DNA of 7,493 bases from an uncultured Pseudomonadota bacterium (GTDB lineage: Bacteria > Pseudomonadota > Gammaproteobacteria > Methylococcales > Methylomonadaceae), in NCBI GenBank assembly GCA_903902945.1, contig CAIUWU010000248.1:1-7493 (forward strand). Direction: 5' to 3'. Under the pieces are notes generated by a model that saw only the letters and a program-made list of their open reading frames with translations, was not told the origin of the DNA and made no database searches. Below are positions 7,136 through 7,493 of this stretch, piece after piece. Numbering within the stretch: position 1 is the stretch's first letter; each line of letters starts with the position of its first letter. The position numbers were made by a program, and so were the translations under genes.

Positions 7136-7461
7136 AATGCATCAAGATGGAACTGGGTGAACCGGACGCTTCGGGAAGAAGAAGTCCCAAACCCATCAAG
7201 GGGTCCGAGTACATGATCGATGTGGATACCGTCGTTGTGGCTGTCGGCACGATAGCCAATCCCATCGTTCCCGCAACGACCAAGGGACTGGAAACCAACA
7301 AGTGGGGTTACATTGTAGCTAAAGATGAATCGGGTCTCACCAGCCGTGAAGGCATTTATGCCGGAGGCGACATTGTGACCGGTGCGGCAACGGTTATCCT
7401 AGCCATGGGTGCCGGACGTAAGTCTGCCAATGCCATACACGAATACTTGTCAAGAAAATAA
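7108..7461 (+). pseudogene. C-terminal fragment of glutamate synthase small subunit / NfnB-type flavoprotein
   Basis: About 117 codons end at TAA 7459-7461. They match the C terminus of the GltA/GltD-like NAD(P)H-dependent oxidoreductases (stand-alone glutamate synthase small chain, NfnB or SudA type). Visible signatures are MELGEPDASGRRSP, the strand DVDTVVVAVGT that ends the NAD(P)-binding fold, and the FAD-binding C-terminal motif GGDIVTGAATVILAMGAGRK. A complete protein is about 460-480 residues, so roughly the N-terminal three quarters, including the Fe-S and dinucleotide-binding parts, are missing. ATG 7132 is internal; homology continues upstream to 7108, so it is not a real start. Arginine is AGA in 3 of 5 cases and isoleucine ATA in 2 of 10, whereas carA/carB mostly use CGN for arginine. 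This hints at a different source genome. Family members electron-bifurcate with ferredoxin or transfer NADPH electrons to glutamate synthase; which applies here cannot be told. Confidence 0.85.
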
Positions 7462-7493
7462 TTAGTTTTGAACTTCATGAATCATTAAAAGAC

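Noticed and set aside
6795..7301. 168-codon open frame on the minus strand across the carB/gltA junction
   Set aside because: It is antisense to two strongly conserved coding regions from unrelated genes and spans their breakpoint, so it cannot be a native gene. It resembles no family I know.

Overview
The window looks like a piece of a gammaproteobacterial chromosome of moderate GC. CarA and CarB are collinear with the E. coli proteins, almost residue for residue at the catalytic positions. A methylotroph or methanotroph relative (Methylococcales-like) is possible from the dihydroxyacetone kinase context, but that is only an inference. The last ~380 bases appear to come from a different gene and possibly a different genome.

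Layout. (1) Positions 1-45 hold the 5' part of a minus-strand tRNA-Phe(GAA), cut by the window edge, with a good sigma-70 promoter behind it. (2) Positions 89-228 are a regulatory stretch with a weak forward promoter candidate and a perfect 12-bp palindrome. (3) A HAD-IIA sugar-phosphatase-like hydrolase (229-1041) is followed on the same strand by dhaK (best start GTG 1070). (4) A strong hairpin at 2069-2098 separates dhaK from the convergent dhaL (2116-2751, minus strand). dhaL sits 14 nt downstream of a Nudix hydrolase (2766-3209, minus strand). (5) Positions 3210-3421 contain a promoter candidate and a hairpin leader for carA. (6) carA (TTG 3422-4549) and carB (from 4574) encode carbamoyl-phosphate synthetase. 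(7) carB stops making sense at about 7117, inside its second ATP-grasp domain. The sequence continues, in another frame, as the C-terminal quarter of a GltA/NfnB-type glutamate synthase small subunit (to 7461).

How the genes relate. DhaK (substrate-binding) and DhaL (ADP/ATP-binding) form one enzyme that phosphorylates dihydroxyacetone, yet here they lie on opposite strands, each paired with a different phosphohydrolase (HAD with dhaK, Nudix with dhaL). No DhaM phosphotransfer subunit is present. CarA and CarB supply carbamoyl phosphate for pyrimidine and arginine synthesis. Their leader shows two features suggestive of pyrimidine control: a predicted transcript start of G followed by five U, and a terminator-like hairpin.

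No CRISPR array, insertion sequence, phage gene or clearly new defence-type system is visible. The most notable anomaly is the carB/gltA junction, which is best explained as an assembly chimera or an illegitimate recombination.
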